A DNA stretch of 64,000 nucleotides from Klebsiella africana (GCF_020526085.1 NZ_CP084875.1:1-64000), one strand, 5' to 3'. Counted from the stretch's first letter, positions 43,450 through 53,754 are shown. Notes: generated from the letters alone by a model not told the origin. Program-made: numbers and translations.

Positions 43450-44223
43450 CTATTCACGGTACTGCTTGTGGATGACCTCTGAGCGCTTACGCGAAAATAA
43501 CTTTTTCAGCGCACGGAAGAACAGGGTGGTTGTCAGTAGCGTAAAATAGGTCACCCTGTGCGGTACAGATATTGGTTGTCGATGTTTCAGTTTCAGTGAA
43601 TACACGTGTCCCAGGTCGGTCAGCAGCGTCTGCGGCAGCATTGCTTTACGCAGGTCATTTTCGATCCAGCCAGTCTCCTCAACACTAAACACGGGCTCAG
43701 CATCGTACGCAGTGAACTTGTTCCCGAGGTCATCACAATTACGGCACAACCACTCCGGTGCTGGATCTGCCATAAACTTACTGGAGCCCGTCAGTAACAC
43801 AACATTAACAATACCCTCATCACCCCGCTTTATGGCCCGACACACTCCGGATATGTGGGTTTTGTTCTGAACAAACGGGTTTAACATCTTATGTTTCGCT
43901 TTACCGAAACCGTATACAACCGTCCACGTTTTATCATCGAGAGCACCATAAATGTCACCGGTATAGTTTTTCTCTTCGATAATGAAAATACCCTTCGTGC
44001 TGATAAAGATATGGTCTATCTGCGTTGTCTGGGAGGAGTTGAGCGGTAGGGTAATGTCAGATATAAGCGTCCCTTCAAGGTCTGCTAAAACCCCCTTTAA
44101 TGCATTTCGTGTGCGCTGCTCGCTGAACATGTTACTGATAAGCGGCCAGATGCACAGGATGATGCATGACAGGATCAGCATGACGAACACAAGAAAAATG
44201 GTCGACAACATGGTCAGGTCCAT
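43450..44223 (-). CDS. NERD-domain (nuclease-related) membrane-anchored protein
   Basis: 257 residues. N-terminal membrane segment (LVFVMLILSCIILCIWPLI), then a NERD domain with TQIDHIFISTKGIFIIEEKNY, whose D and E/K residues match the nuclease-like active site of this family. A second hydrophobic stretch lies near 220. Last gene of the minus-strand transfer operon, 2 bp after the S49 peptidase. DNA processing is possible but unproven. Confidence 0.75.
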   Translation of the reverse strand: MDLTMLSTIFLVFVMLILSCIILCIWPLISNMFSEQRTRNALKGVLADLEGTLISDITLPLNSSQTTQIDHIFISTKGIFIIEEKNYTGDIYGALDDKTWTVVYGFGKAKHKMLNPFVQNKTHISGVCRAIKRGDEGIVNVVLLTGSSKFMADPAPEWLCRNCDDLGNKFTAYDAEPVFSVEETGWIENDLRKAMLPQTLLTDLGHVYSLKLKHRQPISVPHRVTYFTLLTTTLFFRALKKLFSRKRSEVIHKQYRE

Positions 44224-44225
44224 CG

Positions 44226-45374
44226 CTACCTCACTGTGCTGGTGGTGTGAAGCGCACTGGATAAAGCCTCTTTAAGGTTCACGTCCAGTGACAATCCTAA
44301 CATGCTGCTTAACGATGCTTTTGGCGCGTTGTAGTCGCGAAAACGCGTGGTGCCGTAGACAATACTCAGGCGTTCACGCACCTCTGTGCTGGTGGCTGTA
44401 TCATCGATAAGGCCAAACTGCTTCGCACGGTCCCCCAGCCAGAAACGCCCCGTGTAGAGCTGTTCTTTGTCCGCCTGTTCACGCGAAAGTAACTTTCCTT
44501 TACGACCGGCTTCGACATCATTGATAAACTGGTCATGCATTTTGTTGAGTAACTCACTATGCAGAAAGGCCTTGGTTTCGTCATCAATCGGACGCCAGGG
44601 GTCAAGTGAGGCCTTCCAGGCTCCGGCCGTCAACGGTTCGTTAGCCACACCAAGACGGTCCATGATCCTGGACACATCCCAGTGGTCCATACGTACGCCA
44701 ATACTGCCAATGATGGCGTTGGGATCCGCATAGATCGCATCAGCCGGTGAGGCTGCGTAATAACAGGCGGAGGCGCACATATTTTTAATACTGACGATGA
44801 TGGGGCGGACGTCCCGGGCGGCGGCTGGCAGTTTGCCATGCCCAGTACCCACGGCTTTCAGCAACGCCTGTTTAACCGCTTCAGAGGGCGCTGGTGGCAT
44901 GTCCTTTTTATTCGGGGATGTTGTGGGGTCGGAGTTTTCAATTGTGAGCCCCGGTACTCCATGGAGGGAGTCGCGAAGCTCGTTTATCTCACGATAAATA
45001 TTAATAGCGTCAGACGGACCACCGCCGCCAGATTCGGCCTCAATCAGGATCGCTTTTGCGTGCGGGTTATCCCATGCTTCACGTAAAGCGCGGGCAATAA
45101 TGACACCGTCGCCTGTAGGCGAGCCAGTACCCATTTCACCATGGATACGGATAACCGCGATATGGTCTGCCCCTTTACCGTTTTTCTGTTTATCCTGATA
45201 CATGGACCAGCCGCTAAAACCTGCAAACCCAATACCAATAATCGTCAGGGTTATTTTTGATAACACATGCGATTTATACAAACGGTAAAACTTCTTACTT
45301 TCACGCGATACCACGTCCTGAACCGAGCCTGTTTCAGGTTGCGATGGTCTTTTTTTAAACATATTCTTCCTCAC
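44226..45374 (-). CDS. S49-family (SppA/SohB-like) serine peptidase, transfer associated
   Basis: 382 residues. Single membrane anchor (about 40-57), then the ClpP/crotonase-like fold of S49: VIRIHGEMGTG, ASACYYAAS with nucleophile Ser202, GSIGVRMDHWDVSRIMDRLGV and Lys254 in AWKASLDPWRP. ATGA overlap with the upstream gene. S49 peptidases occur in transfer regions of IncH-type plasmids, but the substrate is unknown. Contains an operator-motif copy (44486-44496). Confidence 0.82.
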   Translation of the reverse strand: MRKNMFKKRPSQPETGSVQDVVSRESKKFYRLYKSHVLSKITLTIIGIGFAGFSGWSMYQDKQKNGKGADHIAVIRIHGEMGTGSPTGDGVIIARALREAWDNPHAKAILIEAESGGGGPSDAINIYREINELRDSLHGVPGLTIENSDPTTSPNKKDMPPAPSEAVKQALLKAVGTGHGKLPAAARDVRPIIVSIKNMCASACYYAASPADAIYADPNAIIGSIGVRMDHWDVSRIMDRLGVANEPLTAGAWKASLDPWRPIDDETKAFLHSELLNKMHDQFINDVEAGRKGKLLSREQADKEQLYTGRFWLGDRAKQFGLIDDTATSTEVRERLSIVYGTTRFRDYNAPKASLSSMLGLSLDVNLKEALSSALHTTSTVR

Positions 45375-46045
45375 ATGAGTTTTTGGTAGTGCGCGAGAAG
45401 CCGGTTAATGGCAATAGCGAGCAACGCCAGGGCAAGTGGCGGAAAATACTGTGTCAGTCCATAAAATAAATTCAGGTTAGGGATGACCAGATAAGCAATT
45501 ATCAAAACACCGATTATCGACAGCGAACGGAACCAGAGGCGATAAAGCTGAATTGTAACATCGCCAAAAACAAATCTCTTCATTTTCCACTGGTAATAAC
45601 CATCCAGTGCCAGAGCTATCATCAGGGGGAGGAATGTAAAAAACCAGCCAGCCAGCAAATACCAGCGGTAAATCGCCTGATACACCATTAACGGGATGTT
45701 TCGGGCAGCGGTATAGCTCGGGCTCATGAATTTGTTTGCCGCGAGATTCATTCCGCGTGCCGGTTTGGTTTTATCATCCTCAGGCAAAAGAGTCTTATTC
45801 AGGTAAGCCGTAATGTTTAGTTCGACAAAAAGGTAATTAAACGTCTTTTCCGTATTACGCGTTACCTCCTGCCATCTCTCCACATCCATAAGCAACTTAC
45901 TGGCGTTCACCTCAGCGGTGATATCCTTATAAAGTTTGTTAGTGTCTTCCAGGTAAACGTTAAACAGAAAATAAATCAGCAGACCCAACCCTAATCCAAA
46001 CCGGATCATCGTCATTCTCTGCGCCGACATATCCTTTCCAGCCAT
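45371..46045 (-). CDS. DUF4400 membrane protein (TraJ-like)
   Basis: 224 residues, four hydrophobic segments. FLPLMIALALDGYYQWKMKRFVFG is the conserved core of DUF4400, the family of the SXT/IncC TraJ proteins encoded behind traD. It probably acts at the membrane with the coupling protein. Start ATG 46045, 12 bp behind the preceding gene. Confidence 0.65.
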   Translation of the reverse strand: MAGKDMSAQRMTMIRFGLGLGLLIYFLFNVYLEDTNKLYKDITAEVNASKLLMDVERWQEVTRNTEKTFNYLFVELNITAYLNKTLLPEDDKTKPARGMNLAANKFMSPSYTAARNIPLMVYQAIYRWYLLAGWFFTFLPLMIALALDGYYQWKMKRFVFGDVTIQLYRLWFRSLSIIGVLIIAYLVIPNLNLFYGLTQYFPPLALALLAIAINRLLAHYQKLM

Positions 46046-46057
46046 TTTACACCTCTG

Positions 46058-47155
46058 TCAGTCAGTTTTATTAGTGAACAGCTCTGCCCAAAGGGCTGCC
46101 AGGCGAATGTTGCTTTCTCTGTTGAGGTAATGATTTTTCCAGCCGTGAAGAATTCCCGAACACGCCAGGTCATCCGACGCGATTAACCGGGAGATGAGAG
46201 AAAAAGTTACTTTTCTGCGAACATCTTCATTTTTCCAGCGCACCTGTCCCGGGGTTGGCGTGTATACCATATCTTCTTCAACCGGCCGCAAGCGCGAGAA
46301 CTGACTAAAGGGTTCTGCCCATGGCGTCCAGAGTGCGATAAGGGTACCGTTGTTAAAGCGAACGGGAAGAGTGAGCACCGAGCCGGAAAATTCATCAAGG
46401 AACGACTGAATAATGCTGCTTTTACGGTACATCGCGGGCTGGTGGCGGTTACCCAGAATGGAAAGATCTATAACACGGTTGAAAAGAGACGTGTATTCAT
46501 CCTGTGGATCGCTCAGGTTGCCACTCCAGAAAAGTAACTTTTCTTTCAAACCGGATATCAAAGCATCCTCTTCGAAAATCCCCAGATCGTGCTGGTGGAT
46601 GTCTGGTACCTTACCGTGTCGCTTGCGCCGCATTACCTGGTATTCAACCTGTTCAGGCATCTCAAGGAAAACGGGGAGGAAGCCAGCAATATCAATAAAC
46701 TCAGGCAGCAGATACCAGCCAAGCCGCTCGGCATTGAGCTGGATGAAAGCCATGCGTTCCTGATTTTTATCAATCTGCACTTCAACCGTGTGGCTCTTCG
46801 CCATGCAGTTACTTAGCTGCTCCTTGAGCCACTCGGTAAAAGGGCCCTGGGATACAGACCAGTTGCAGGTGACCTCTGTATCATCGTGCGTAACGATAGT
46901 CACCGCATAACGGATAATAAAAAACTCCGCCAGCGTGCGGGCCAGCACGTCGAGACTATCAACCGTGTATTGGGCGTAGACCTTACAAATGTCACCAGTA
47001 AGCTTCTTCGCATAACGTGACAGTAGTTCCGGCAGGCCTTCGTCATCAACATCTATGCCATACAGTTTCAGTGTCTTGGTTGCACGTGAAATGTATTTGG
47101 GCTGGGAGGAATTCATACCGAATAACGATTCCCTTGATACCTGTTTGCATTCCAT
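46058..47155 (-). CDS. Conserved transfer-region protein of unknown function
   Basis: 365 residues, soluble, no recognised domain. It lies between the coupling protein (2 bp gap) and the DUF4400 gene, so it very likely acts in DNA transfer. Two full operator-motif copies (46202-46214, 46530-46542) are embedded in the coding sequence; the first encodes part of RRKVTFSLI. Confidence 0.65.
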   Translation of the reverse strand: MECKQVSRESLFGMNSSQPKYISRATKTLKLYGIDVDDEGLPELLSRYAKKLTGDICKVYAQYTVDSLDVLARTLAEFFIIRYAVTIVTHDDTEVTCNWSVSQGPFTEWLKEQLSNCMAKSHTVEVQIDKNQERMAFIQLNAERLGWYLLPEFIDIAGFLPVFLEMPEQVEYQVMRRKRHGKVPDIHQHDLGIFEEDALISGLKEKLLFWSGNLSDPQDEYTSLFNRVIDLSILGNRHQPAMYRKSSIIQSFLDEFSGSVLTLPVRFNNGTLIALWTPWAEPFSQFSRLRPVEEDMVYTPTPGQVRWKNEDVRRKVTFSLISRLIASDDLACSGILHGWKNHYLNRESNIRLAALWAELFTNKTD

Positions 47156-47157
47156 AG

Positions 47158-49284
47158 TTAGCCCACCTTCTGTGATTTGCTAAGTATTTCTTCTACATTG
47201 AGATTACGTCTCATTTTTAGTTTGTAGGGCGAAGTCGTTACCATATCAAAGACGGTTGTTGACCTACGCATTGATTTGCCCGGCACGGTTATAGGCATCT
47301 GGCCCACAATTTTACGCCCGTCCTGTAAGCAGGCGATGAAGTGAAGGGTTGGGATCATCGAAAGTAATTCCTGTGGTATAGCATTTACCATCGTTGTCGA
47401 CTTTCGCTCGGAAATGGAACCATTGAAATCTGTATGTGACTGTTTTGTACCAGCACTGGTGGTGTAAGTGACCTGGTTCATTGAGACATTAGTCTGGCCG
47501 ACTTTGGTCAGAACAAGCTCCTGAGTCTTCGCGTCAGTAACACGTGTGGAAATGTAGTTGTTGCAAAGGCCCGTTAAACGGTCAGCAGTATCGGCGCTGG
47601 TGGCCGATACAAAATCAGAAATGGTCTGCGTAGAGATGAACAATGCGATCTTGGCCGCGCGTCCCTGGGCAAGAAGGTTAATCAGTTGCATATTAACTGC
47701 CTGATGAGCCTCATCAATGAATATGGAAACCCTGGGCACAGTGGACAAATCAGATGCTGTGTTATAGCGACTACCCGCCTCAGCGGCAATATCCGAAGTA
47801 ATCAGCTGGGAGAGGTCCCGTGCTGTTGCCGGATCAGACAGGCCGTCCAGCGAAATGTAAAGCACGCCACCGCTGTTAAAGAGTCCATGGCTGTTAACGA
47901 TGTTACGGTCAGGGTTCTCGACATCGTTCGCAGAAAGCAATATATCCATAGGGGTCTGGGACAATCGCTTGAGCATAGGCATCAGGCTGGCAGTGATTTT
48001 GTAATAGTGCGACTCATCGCCGGAGATGTATTTAAAACATTCCAGAACCGTATCCATGCCATGCATGTTTTTGGGAGAATTGTCTTCAAAGTAGTTGCAG
48101 TGGAAATATTCTTTCAGCTTTTCGATTTCGTCTGCAAGAGTAAGATTTGGAGATACCTGAACAGTTAAATGCCAGTCAGCCCCGAGATGGTAAGTATAAA
48201 AACCCCGGAGAGCGTTACGAGTGGTAACAATGAGATCCTGTTTAGAGCGTATGGCGTAGTAAATATTCTGGATAGTCGGTTTTGTACCACCCAGTTTCAG
48301 GGCACCTATCGCCGTTGTGACAAGCCCCTCTGCAATACGCACGAACGGATCTTCACCTCCTTCAGTACCTGAAATAATGCTCATAATACGGGCGGAAAGG
48401 TCTGTATCCTTAACATAGTTAGCGCTGACATCATAAGATACAGACGTTGAAGGATTGCCTGCGTGAAAATGCATAAAAGGCTTACCAAGACTTTCACATT
48501 CTTCCTTTAACCCTTCCTGCCACTGATAGTCGTTTTTAGGGTCAACAACGAGAACGATGTGTCCAAGGTGTAGCATTGAACTGGAAAGAAGGCGCTGGAG
48601 AACCGTTTTCCCGGTACCTACGTTTCCTGTAATAAGAGTATGGCCAAAGAAATTTTCTTCATTGACGAATATCGGGATTTTTTTATCAACGCCGAAAATC
48701 GCATAATTCCCGCCCAGGTCGAAGGCAAGTTTTCGATAGTGACGGGTAATGGGATTCAATATAAACGGTAACTGCACCTCATGCATATCACTGGAAAGGT
48801 TGTGCACCTGGTAGGTACGTTCAGAGTGCTCCGGTCCCCATTTGAAACCATTGCACAGAAACGTTGTACGCTGGGGGATCACAATCTTTTCTTTCTTACG
48901 AAGGAGCTTGTAAACATTTTTCTTCGATGGTGCTCCACCAGACTCCTGCAAACTGACCAGTTTCTGATATTTACGGTCATCAGCAAAAAAATGTGCATTA
49001 TTAATCATTCGAAAATCTTCGAGTGATAAAAAATCCATCGTGCGATGAAATAATCGCCAGTGAGCTATGAAGACCGGTACCCCGTGCCATACCCTCCATC
49101 CTGCCATCGCTATTAACCCCAGAGAGCAATAGAAGGGTATTTCACTGATACCGTACTTACTGGTCCATGAGTCTATAAGCACGTAAGCAGAAAAAAGTAT
49201 GAGTATTAGCGCTGAACGAAATTCAAGGGCAGGGCGGTAGAGCATTTCCTGCGTATGGAGATTGTTACGGCTTCTACGTTTCAT
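47158..49284 (-). CDS. traD: Type IV coupling protein (TraD/TraG family)
   Basis: 708 residues. Membrane segments near residues 25-40 and 50-75, then a VirD4/FtsK-like motor domain: Walker A GNVGTGKT (220-227) and Walker B VSIFIDEAHQ (about 522-531). It links the relaxosome to the mating channel and pumps DNA. Called TraG in R27 and TraD in SXT/IncC. Overlaps traI by 11 bp. Confidence 0.9.
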   Translation of the reverse strand: MKRRSRNNLHTQEMLYRPALEFRSALILILFSAYVLIDSWTSKYGISEIPFYCSLGLIAMAGWRVWHGVPVFIAHWRLFHRTMDFLSLEDFRMINNAHFFADDRKYQKLVSLQESGGAPSKKNVYKLLRKKEKIVIPQRTTFLCNGFKWGPEHSERTYQVHNLSSDMHEVQLPFILNPITRHYRKLAFDLGGNYAIFGVDKKIPIFVNEENFFGHTLITGNVGTGKTVLQRLLSSSMLHLGHIVLVVDPKNDYQWQEGLKEECESLGKPFMHFHAGNPSTSVSYDVSANYVKDTDLSARIMSIISGTEGGEDPFVRIAEGLVTTAIGALKLGGTKPTIQNIYYAIRSKQDLIVTTRNALRGFYTYHLGADWHLTVQVSPNLTLADEIEKLKEYFHCNYFEDNSPKNMHGMDTVLECFKYISGDESHYYKITASLMPMLKRLSQTPMDILLSANDVENPDRNIVNSHGLFNSGGVLYISLDGLSDPATARDLSQLITSDIAAEAGSRYNTASDLSTVPRVSIFIDEAHQAVNMQLINLLAQGRAAKIALFISTQTISDFVSATSADTADRLTGLCNNYISTRVTDAKTQELVLTKVGQTNVSMNQVTYTTSAGTKQSHTDFNGSISERKSTTMVNAIPQELLSMIPTLHFIACLQDGRKIVGQMPITVPGKSMRRSTTVFDMVTTSPYKLKMRRNLNVEEILSKSQKVG

Positions 49285-52234
49285 GGCTTACTTCCTGATG
49301 GTTAAAAAACGAAATAAATTCTTCGTAGAAAATGTTATTGCGCAGAGCACCTTGTTGAAGGTCACTAAGGCGGATCATGTAGTGTCGAATTGGTTGGCCT
49401 ATCGTGACCTTTAACGAGGCTACAGGGAAATGAGAAAGTGATAGTTTGAGTTGACGGATTTCTTCCTGATTAAAACCCCAGGAGCCGACATCATCTAAAA
49501 TGCGAAGACGGATGCAAAGATTTATATCAGTTACCAAAACCACCCGTAGCAATACTCTTACGTGAGCAGAATTGTTATTGTTCCTGACACGATTTAAGAG
49601 AGTAATAATCGTGTCGATATCGGATGAAAGCGTATCGCTATTACTGTTTTCAACTTGCTGCTGATCTGGTGGAGTACTGGATTTTAACTGCTCAAGGCTG
49701 TGTGCAATGACGACAGCCGGATCAGTGATAATTTGACTCTGACGAGCAAACAGCGCTTCAAAATCGCTGTTAATGTCAACGACCCCCTCAACAGAATCTT
49801 CCTCTTGCGCTTCCTCTTCCGTTAGCTCGGAATCATCCTCCACCTCTGCCGGGGGTTTTCCGTGAACAGAGGTACTATTATCCGGTGTACGCTCTGAAAG
49901 TGACTTTTTTTCCTGTGCTACATCAACATCAACATCAACATCAGCGTTCTCACAGGTTTGACTTATCGGGCCTGTTTCACTGTTAATACAGTCATCACCG
50001 TATGAATATGAAGCGTAATCCGCCCAGAATTGTTCAACATCATCTTCCTGCGCATCGGTATAGTCCGCTGATGGTATGTCAGTCGGATCATGTTCAGTTC
50101 GATTCAGTTCAGGCGTTTGCTCTTCATAACGTTCCGGAGGGAGTGGCTCAGGGTTCACCTTAGTCAGTGGCGGCGGAAAAGTGAAAGACACCCCTTCATC
50201 ATCAGTCTTAACCCCACCAAATAAATCTGGAGAAAGCAATGGCAGCATCTCAACCTCTCTAATATCAGGTTGATGACGTAACTGGACAAGAGATACTTCG
50301 TCAGTTAACTGAACATACCGTTTCCCGTCATTGCACGGAATGCTGAATTCTTCATCGAGGCTTCCAGACCGTAAAGAAAGAACAAAAAGACCGGTCTCCA
50401 TTAAGCGCGGCTCTTCAAGCGGTGCTATGGAGCGAATATGTGTTTCTGATACATACAGGACCCCATCGATTAAAGCCAGTTCATGAGCATTAATGGCATT
50501 ATTTTTGAACTGATGCTGGAGTCTGGAAATGTACTCATCAGGACTCACTTCACCTTTTTTACGGCGGGTTTTAACAGGTTTTTTAGAATCAGGTTCTTGT
50601 GTCTCAGGTTCAGATGCATCTGTTCTAAGAGATGTTTTATTTGTGTTTTCCTGAACCTGCTGATTCTCACCGGAAGTCGCCTCATCATTTTCAGAATCAG
50701 CAGTATTATCAGTATCTGAAACTGTACTGTTACTTTCCGCTGCACGTTGTGTGTCAGCCGTTGAGACTGAAGCGTTATCACTGGTTTGAGTTATTCCAAG
50801 ACGGATTGATTTTGTACCATGCGAAAGAGGGCGTACATAGAGCGTGTCATTCCCCTTGCGGTCGACAAAAACATAGTCATTAGTCTCATTAATACTGAAA
50901 ATACCCGGCGTACTTTCGGGCAGAATATCGTATTTAAACAGAAAACCAACCCATTTTATTTTTAAGAGAGAGAACCAGCTTAGGCCTTTGATACCCTCAT
51001 CAAACATTCGTTGTATGTCATTTTCCGTAAAGTCACCGCGATGGAAAAAGTGAGCAACCCGTTGTTCACCGTATGGCTCTATATAGCCCCCACTTAAAAG
51101 AAGGTCGGTTAATGCTTTGCGGCCAAGATCGCCATCCGGGAAGTTAATCCCAAGATGTTTAAACTGATTCAGGATGAAATCAAGGGCCGCATGTTCGTTG
51201 ATGTAAACAGAGCCACCGATAATCATAATATGTACCGGAGGCGGTGAGTTTCTGTCATGTCTTACTGACGATGAGTCGAAACCATTGATATTAAGAGTAC
51301 TGATGTTGTCTTTCAGAATCGCGATGGCACGTGCAGCAGTATCAGAGGCCCGAATACCGGATTGTTTATCATACCGGTAGCTGGTATCGGTGCCGGTGGA
51401 ATGCCAGTCGGCCGTTCTCATGCAACGAGAAATAAAATCATCACTGGTTGTATAATTACCCAATGCCGACAGCATTTTATCGTACAACCGTTCTTTTACT
51501 ACGTCGCTCAAATAATTAAGGCACGTATCGTTTAAGCAGCGTTCCAGGAATACAGGTGCCCGCACGGAATGCTCGTTAGCCTGCCTTTTGCGCCAGATAA
51601 CTTCATAGGAAAAAATACGGTTGGACTTTGCCCAGTCCATCAGGCTGGACGAGAGCGGACGCCATGTGCTTTTAACACCAGGGGTGGACGAAATAACGTC
51701 GACATCAAATATCTTCCCTGCGTCATGTAAAAGCCCACAAATAAAGGCTGCATAAAGATAACGACGTTTTCGGATCTGTTCTTCATCCTGCAGACCAATA
51801 GGGAGTAATTCAGTGCTGTACGCAAATTTTAAAGCGAGGAAAGCAGTTTCTAAACTGTGCGTTAACAGGCCCCCTGTACCGGCATGGTGATGGTTTTCAG
51901 ACGCAGGTAAAAGATGTATCCAGCGTGTATATTCCATCAATGGCTTAATGACCAGATTAGTGAAGGTATAGGCCTCCTCACTCAGGTCTGAATTTGGCAA
52001 ACCGATATACATATTAATTTCCTGTAACCGGTTAGCATGTACAGATAGAATCTCACGCTCTGAAAAGAGTGTTATACCCGCAGGCTTGCTTGGATAATCA
52101 AGATAGCTTTGCACATCCTTGTTAGGCGTGTGCGGGATATCGTACTCATCATCTGTATCAAAAATAATATCGTGGTCAGGCCCTCCGAAGAGGGCGACCC
52201 TAATTTTTAAAAAAAGCCTGGATATAATACTCAT
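49274..52234 (-). CDS. traI: MOBH relaxase TraI
   Basis: 986 residues. The N-terminal TraI_2 domain carries HHH (115-117), H126 and the HD-type LLHDAGK (H170-D171), the metal-binding pattern of MOBH relaxases such as R27 and SXT TraI. A long, acidic, low-complexity middle (about 480-580 and 680-850, with a DVDVDVDV run near residue 770) separates it from a C-terminal helical region. It nicks oriT and pilots the strand. Two bp overlap order with traD and mobI-side genes marks a single operon. Confidence 0.92.
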   Translation of the reverse strand: MSIISRLFLKIRVALFGGPDHDIIFDTDDEYDIPHTPNKDVQSYLDYPSKPAGITLFSEREILSVHANRLQEINMYIGLPNSDLSEEAYTFTNLVIKPLMEYTRWIHLLPASENHHHAGTGGLLTHSLETAFLALKFAYSTELLPIGLQDEEQIRKRRYLYAAFICGLLHDAGKIFDVDVISSTPGVKSTWRPLSSSLMDWAKSNRIFSYEVIWRKRQANEHSVRAPVFLERCLNDTCLNYLSDVVKERLYDKMLSALGNYTTSDDFISRCMRTADWHSTGTDTSYRYDKQSGIRASDTAARAIAILKDNISTLNINGFDSSSVRHDRNSPPPVHIMIIGGSVYINEHAALDFILNQFKHLGINFPDGDLGRKALTDLLLSGGYIEPYGEQRVAHFFHRGDFTENDIQRMFDEGIKGLSWFSLLKIKWVGFLFKYDILPESTPGIFSINETNDYVFVDRKGNDTLYVRPLSHGTKSIRLGITQTSDNASVSTADTQRAAESNSTVSDTDNTADSENDEATSGENQQVQENTNKTSLRTDASEPETQEPDSKKPVKTRRKKGEVSPDEYISRLQHQFKNNAINAHELALIDGVLYVSETHIRSIAPLEEPRLMETGLFVLSLRSGSLDEEFSIPCNDGKRYVQLTDEVSLVQLRHQPDIREVEMLPLLSPDLFGGVKTDDEGVSFTFPPPLTKVNPEPLPPERYEEQTPELNRTEHDPTDIPSADYTDAQEDDVEQFWADYASYSYGDDCINSETGPISQTCENADVDVDVDVAQEKKSLSERTPDNSTSVHGKPPAEVEDDSELTEEEAQEEDSVEGVVDINSDFEALFARQSQIITDPAVVIAHSLEQLKSSTPPDQQQVENSNSDTLSSDIDTIITLLNRVRNNNNSAHVRVLLRVVLVTDINLCIRLRILDDVGSWGFNQEEIRQLKLSLSHFPVASLKVTIGQPIRHYMIRLSDLQQGALRNNIFYEEFISFFNHQEVSHET

Positions 52235-52247
52235 ATCAACCTGTGAG

Positions 52248-53036
52248 TTATTGTACCGAAACAGGAGTGGCAGAAGGCTGTGTTTTGTCAGATGGTTTAC
52301 CGGAGCCAGCTGCTTCTTCTGATTTTAATGTCGGCTCACTGCCAGCATCAGCAGAACTGTCACTGTGACCGGACTGAACAGGGGCTTTAGTTTCGAGACT
52401 GGCAATATAAAGTTCCACCGATTTAAACCGCTTTATGCTCTGGATGAATGGCAATGCGTCGTATTTTCCATTCACGCGGTTTTCAGCGTTCAGTATTTTA
52501 GTGATGTTGTCCATCGCAACCCGCAGTGAGCTCAGGAGTTGCAGGATAATTCGGTCATGAACCTGTTGTGATATCTGACCGTATAACCACAACTGATGTG
52601 CCTGACGAGTCAGGACGTTGATGGTCTGGATAATATCCAGTAATTTATAGGTCATTGGGTGGTTCCAGCGAATTTCAAATTCACCATAGTCAAACCCTTC
52701 GAATGATGAATCATCCAGAGGCAGTCTGGCGACATTTTTGTCAATCTGCTCCTTGAAGGTATTTACATTACCCGACAGTTCATCGTAAACACCGGAGAGC
52801 CATTTCTGAACTTTAGTGCTTGTCGCCTGGTCACCTTCTACCAACCGGAAAATATTATAAATTGCATTGGAAATGGCGTTAAACTGGCGCAGGCAGGCTC
52901 GGTTTTTTTCATGAAAGTGCGTATAGAACTCACTTGAAAGTGGCTTTAATTTTGAAATGACCATCCCTAACGGGCGGTTATTGCCAGCGTTACGTTGATT
53001 GCGCGGTTCAGTTTTTGGGGATGCGTTGTCAGCCAT
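52248..53036 (-). CDS. Transfer-region protein, possible DUF1845/AcaB-like
   Basis: 262 residues. NHPMTYKLLDIIQTINVLTRQA ... GQISQQVHDRIILQLL resembles the helical core of DUF1845 proteins found beside MOBH relaxase genes; the likeness is weak and read by eye. The ends are low complexity. Overlaps the mobI-like gene by one base and lies 13 bp before traI. Confidence 0.55.
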   Translation of the reverse strand: MADNASPKTEPRNQRNAGNNRPLGMVISKLKPLSSEFYTHFHEKNRACLRQFNAISNAIYNIFRLVEGDQATSTKVQKWLSGVYDELSGNVNTFKEQIDKNVARLPLDDSSFEGFDYGEFEIRWNHPMTYKLLDIIQTINVLTRQAHQLWLYGQISQQVHDRIILQLLSSLRVAMDNITKILNAENRVNGKYDALPFIQSIKRFKSVELYIASLETKAPVQSGHSDSSADAGSEPTLKSEEAAGSGKPSDKTQPSATPVSVQ

Positions 53037-53500
53037 TATATTAACCTCTTCAGTTTTTCCAGTCTTTTGATGTCGGCCAGTTTTCGTTGATGGTATTCCG
53101 CGAGTAGTTCACGGATCGGTTTAATTTTGTTTTCTGTTTCCAGGATCATCTCCAGTTCCCAGTCCAGGGCATTTTTAAAACAACTAACGCTGTATCCTCC
53201 GAGTTTAGGTTTAACAACCACGCCATGATGTTCAATTTTGTTTTTGAACCTGGGCGAAAAATCTTTCCATACAATTGTCAACTTTTGCGATGAGCCGACC
53301 TTTTTAAACACCGGTGCGAATCGACCGGGCATGAATTTCCCCCCGTTTGCATACGTGGTCTGGGATATCAGTTGGTTTCGTGCCTTCCAGGTCTCCCAGT
53401 ATTCATCCAGAATTTTTGTCGCTTCTGATTTCAGTAACTCGATATAGCGAACCGAGTTTTCGATAACGATTTCCTGATGTGCCGTAATTATCGGGTTCAT
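53036..53500 (-). CDS. mobI: MobI-like oriT-processing accessory protein
   Basis: 154 residues. Pattern of MobI proteins: helical start with DEYWETWKARN, basic middle (KKVGSSQKLTIVWKDFSPRF), then ALDWELEMILETENKIKPIRELL. MobI works with TraI at oriT of SXT and IncC elements, where the gene lies next to oriT. This predicts oriT in the 53501-54097 gap. First gene of the minus-strand operon. Confidence 0.7.
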   Translation of the reverse strand: MNPIITAHQEIVIENSVRYIELLKSEATKILDEYWETWKARNQLISQTTYANGGKFMPGRFAPVFKKVGSSQKLTIVWKDFSPRFKNKIEHHGVVVKPKLGGYSVSCFKNALDWELEMILETENKIKPIRELLAEYHQRKLADIKRLEKLKRLI

Positions 53501-53754
53501 ATCAACTCCTCCATTCTCACAGACTACAGGAATCCCAAAAGATTTTTCTGAACTAACAAGGGTGTTTGCATTTTTTTTTTAAATTTTTTTTGTGCACATG
53601 TCGTCGGCAAAAAAGTAACTTTCTTGTGAGCATGACCAGCAACCTCTGCCTGAGGCCCAACAAAGTGTGCGTTCCACCTCCCGTAAAACCACTCCTTGCA
53701 ACCGTGGAGATGGAAAAGTAACTTTTTTGCGAACCAGTAATAGTTACCCTTATA

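Noticed and set aside
52248..53036. Firm assignment as AcaB-type regulator
   Set aside because: The resemblance is limited to a helical stretch read by eye; left as a possibility only.
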